Below, piece by piece: positions 60,495 through 64,000 of a DNA stretch of 64,000 nt. The position numbers and the translations under genes were made by a program. Source of the stretch: Cyanoderma ruficeps (Eukaryota > Chordata > Aves > Passeriformes > Timaliidae); the NCBI GenBank assembly GCA_008694505.1, contig VZDJ01000100.1, positions 688,966 through 752,965 on the forward strand, in the 5' to 3' direction. Each line of letters starts with the position of its first letter. The stretch's first letter is position 1. The notes under the pieces were generated by a model. It saw nothing but the letters and a program-made list of their open reading frames with translations. It ran no database searches and had not been told where the DNA came from.

Positions 60495-63400
60495 AACTGG
60501 CTTCATTTTTATCTCTAAACTTAACTATTAATGATTTACCTGAACCTTTCCACTTTTCTCTGCTCTCTGCTGTAGTCACCTGTGGTAAGGAGGTGGGTGC
60601 AGAGGTAGATATGTGGTAGATATGGACTAGGCTCCAAGAATCATTGGCTCATTGAGAGTCTCTCTTCAACAGGGAACTGCTCTGATAGACTCTGTGCCCC
60701 ACTATGTATGTATAATCATGTGTATTAAAAACCTCCAATGTGCGTTTTCTGATTAACTTTTCCATTAAGTAGAACTCACTGCTGTTTGTCAGCATTGGCT
60801 GGGATAATGGACTTGTGTGCATATTTGCTCATCAAGGAAATACAGTTATAATATCATAGTTGGTAGCTTTATGATCTGTTTTCAACCTTTAATCAACATT
60901 TTTATTGAAGATTTCATTTATTTTGGACAAGTTGAAATCAATGAACAGTCATGGTACTTTTCCAAATGGCAAACAACTTCAAAATTACCCATCTGGATTA
61001 CCAGCTGAGTAGACCTCTGCAAGTTGTGTCTCACCTACTGTCACACTAATGATTGTAATGATAGCTCTGTGTGAAGTTAATATCCTCTTGCTTCACCCTT
61101 TTTATTGCTCTGGAAACTACTCAAGAATAATTAGATCTGTGTTAGCAATTTTGATCAAGAGTATTGAGCAGAGTCATATTATGGTTTAAAATGGGTCCAA
61201 CTTAAAGGATGAGGGCGCAAGAAGCTGGATAAAATGACTCAGGGTGTGCTGATCCAAGACCTAGAGAATTTAAAACAAAATATTCCTGACAAAGAAAGGA
61301 GAGGCAAATGTCCATTAATACAAGATTTTATAAGTAACTGGCAGGAGGTGTTATGCATATAATCTTCTATGATGGAAGGATGTAACAGGAGTGATCTGTG
61401 TTGACATTTTGTAGCCCAGTGACACAAAACTGCTCATGACTTCACTCTGGACTTCAAATGTGATTTTTCAGGTTGCTTGGTTGATTATCCTTTACTTTTG
61501 TGAAGAAAACTTTAAAAGTATAAATCAGATATTCAAACTAAAAATTGTTCAAGACTGTGAGTAATCTGCCATGTTGTCTGGAAAAGAAATGTGAGACTAC
61601 CTGCTGTTTCTCCGCTGCTCTGTTCTGCTAGCCCAGAGGCTGCCCTTAGTCTGCACTGTGTCACTTGAGTCTGCATCTGTTTCAAATGCCCTGGTCTTCC
61701 TGCGTATGAGCCTGAGAAGTGTGGGAAAGGAAGCACGAGATGTTTCGAAATTTTGCCCAGGGATAAAGAAGAATAAGCAAGAAAATGTTGGTTTTGCTTA
61801 GGCTACTGAAGTTTTTTTCTGGGTCATAGCCATATATAACTCAAATAAAGATTACAAGCCACAAAAAGATATACTATATCTTTAGTATGTGCAATTTCAA
61901 TTTATTACAAAATTAGCTTTTAGATATTTAGCCCATTGTGGAAATTCTGCAACATCCTTTCCTCCAAATGCTTTTCAAGGAAAATATTGTGAAAAAAACA
62001 TTATTTCAGAACTGCAACGTGTAAAGGAATTAAGCAGTAAGATCGGATGATGGTGCATTATTGGAGTATAAATACATACCTGAACTGCTCTGTATATGTA
62101 AGGCTGAAGGCTGGGGCCTTTAATCCCACAAAACGACTGTTAATGATCCATTAGGGTATAACTAGATGTATACATAACTTCTGTATTGATAAGAATAAAT
62201 ATGATCACCATAACCTTTGGTAAAGAAAAAATATCCTATGTTGCTGTGATTAAGGCCAAACTATTAATTCAAAGAGAGAATAAAGAAGCAATATCTCTGT
62301 AATGTTTTTGCTTGTTTTCTATGTGTACTTTCAATTTGCAATAAGCAAAACATGGGCCTCGTTTTTCCAGTTTCTATTTTTTATCTCTGTACAGATTTAT
62401 TCCACATGATCCTGTCTGTATTTCCATCCATAAACAGGAAATGCCTGAAACTTCAGCTGTGTCCTTCTGTCTACCATGACATCAGACTTGTGGGGAATGG
62501 AAAACACGTCATCCAAATAAAATGGGCTGCTAAAAGCTACTCATGCCAATCTACTGTGGTTTGGCATTCAGAAGGTGAACATGCCATTGTTGCAGGTGGA
62601 ATTTATGTCTGTCAGTACATTTAATGAATGGATATAAATTTACATCTACAGTGATCGATTCCTCAGGAGCACTAGAGACCTTCAGAGATCCCTTCACCCA
62701 AGACTATTCTATAGTTCTGTACTTTTAATGTTATGTAAATGGCTTTCATTTTCTGAAATGACTCTGAATGAAAACTCATATATGGATGTGGCAGCTACAG
62801 ACAAGAAAACATGAACCTAGGAAATATAATGAGGTGTTGAATATGATTTAACATGACATTGTGTGAAATTAGTTTGTCAGTGTGGACTAAGTAGAAAAAT
62901 ATTTCTTAAAAGCAGTGATTTTTCTTACATAGACACTAAAATAGATGATTAAGATATGACTTGATCAACATTTAAGTTAAACTGATTTGACAGTTGTACA
63001 CCCATATCCTAACTCATATAGGATTATAAATCCATTTATCTCAGTTTCAAAGAAGTTGCATTTAAAAAATCTACATTTCAGTAATGGGAGAAACTTTGCA
63101 CCCTGTATTATAAATTAAAATGAGAGGAAAAATATGAATTAATTGTTTGGTTAGCAGGAAATCATTAGGATGGCTGTGCAAAAGGTGTCCTACCATCGAT
63201 GTGTATTTGAGAGCAGAAAAGGGAATCAATCTGTCAAACCCTCTAGGCCAGTATCAATACTGGAATACATGGAGGGCAGGGGAGCTCAGACTGCAGCTAA
63301 GAAAAATATTAACAAGTTCATAATTTGAAATAAATGCTTTTGTTCAGCTGAACTGAATATGGTTTAAGTGACGAAGCTGTGAGCCAGAATAATATTACAT

Positions 63401-64000
63401 TGGAATTTTGCTTAAATACAGGTTCCCTTCCTGCATCTCCCACCTCTGCAGTTTCCAGGCATACATTGTTTGTACAGACAGTTTTAATATTTTTTTAAGG
63501 TCTCTTGCTGTCCTGAGGTGTCCTTTTGCCATACAAGGGAGAAGTACAAGCAGGGAGAAACACACAGCTGAAAGTGAGGTCTTGGTACCTTGAAATGTCT
63601 GTTCAACCTGCCATGTGTGGATCTGGGTCCTGTGGCTAAATATACTTCCAGGCCAGGGACAGAACTGCCCTCCTCTGACCTCTGCTTCCTGTCTTCACTT
63701 TGGATACAACAGTTTGCTCTCTGTGATACCTCCTCACATAGTAGCAATTTTGCTCTTGATACAAGAACCATAAGAATCCTTTTCTCATCAGCCTGGTCAG
63801 ATTTGTATCTATTTACATGCAGAATTCAGGAATAATATAATTGTGTGTTGTGACTGGTAAATACTTATTTTTGCTTTGTCTTTCATTTTGCAGCAGTGTG
63901 TACTGTGCAGACACAGCACTTTGATTTACTAGTAGTCTTTCTGTTTCACACTGAGAAGTAAATATTTGAAGGATAACTGTATTACAACTTCATATTTGGG
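60495..64000. other. Unique AT-rich non-coding DNA
   Basis: No gene or transposon is recognised. Frames at 60817-61008, 61239-61736, 62352-62624 and 63408-63835 are short, overlap opposing frames and carry no known domain. Confidence 0.5.

Noticed and set aside
1..64000. CRISPR array, bacterial operon, plasmid or phage module
   Set aside because: No regularly spaced repeats, no long dense coding frames and clear avian retroelements throughout; the window is vertebrate nuclear DNA.

Overview
The window looks like ordinary non-coding nuclear DNA from a bird, most likely a songbird (Passeriformes). The evidence is three 3'-end fragments of the avian LINE CR1 (13832-14490, 17105-17395, 52365-52973) and seven solitary or partial LTRs of avian-type endogenous retroviruses, several of which match passerine families as I remember them. 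The rest is AT-rich with many homopolymer runs. I found no protein-coding gene, exon chain, rRNA, tRNA, operon or CRISPR array. Open reading frames are short (longest about 155 codons), occur on both strands at random, show no recognisable domain, and several lie inside LTRs or CR1. The window is probably a gene desert or part of a very long intron.

Layout. 1-11.7 kb: unique DNA with one minus-strand LTR (1558-2088), an A/C-rich low-complexity tract near 7.3 kb and a pentamer microsatellite containing an N at 9.8 kb. 11.7-21.1 kb: a retroelement cluster holding an LTR (11772-12326), a long LTR (12639-13700), CR1 (13832-14490), CR1 with an expanded G-rich pentamer array (17105-17395), a long LTR (about 18460-19156), a compound GTT/GT microsatellite, and a minus-strand LTR (20480-21061). 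21.1-43.1 kb: about 22 kb of AT-rich DNA with almost no recognisable recent transposon, apart from one weak LTR candidate near 35.8 kb; it holds small tandem duplications and hairpins. 43.1-43.5 kb: a truncated second copy of the long LTR, about 2% different from the copy at 12.6-13.7 kb. 51.6-55.1 kb: an LTR with a perfect 6-bp target duplication (51671-52077), a CR1 fragment (52365-52973) and a GC-richer probable repeat (54640-55080). 59.9-60.5 kb: a minus-strand LTR (59871-60494). The remainder is unique AT-rich DNA.

No genes work together here. The informative content is a record of retroelement insertion: LTRs whose ends, TATA boxes, poly(A) signals and target duplications can be read directly, with no gag, pol or env coding sequence between them. 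They are therefore solo LTRs left by recombination. I see no undescribed system in this window. The points most worth a second look are the potential G-quadruplex grown inside a CR1 tail, the young LTR pair about 30 kb apart, and the transposon-poor 22-kb interval.
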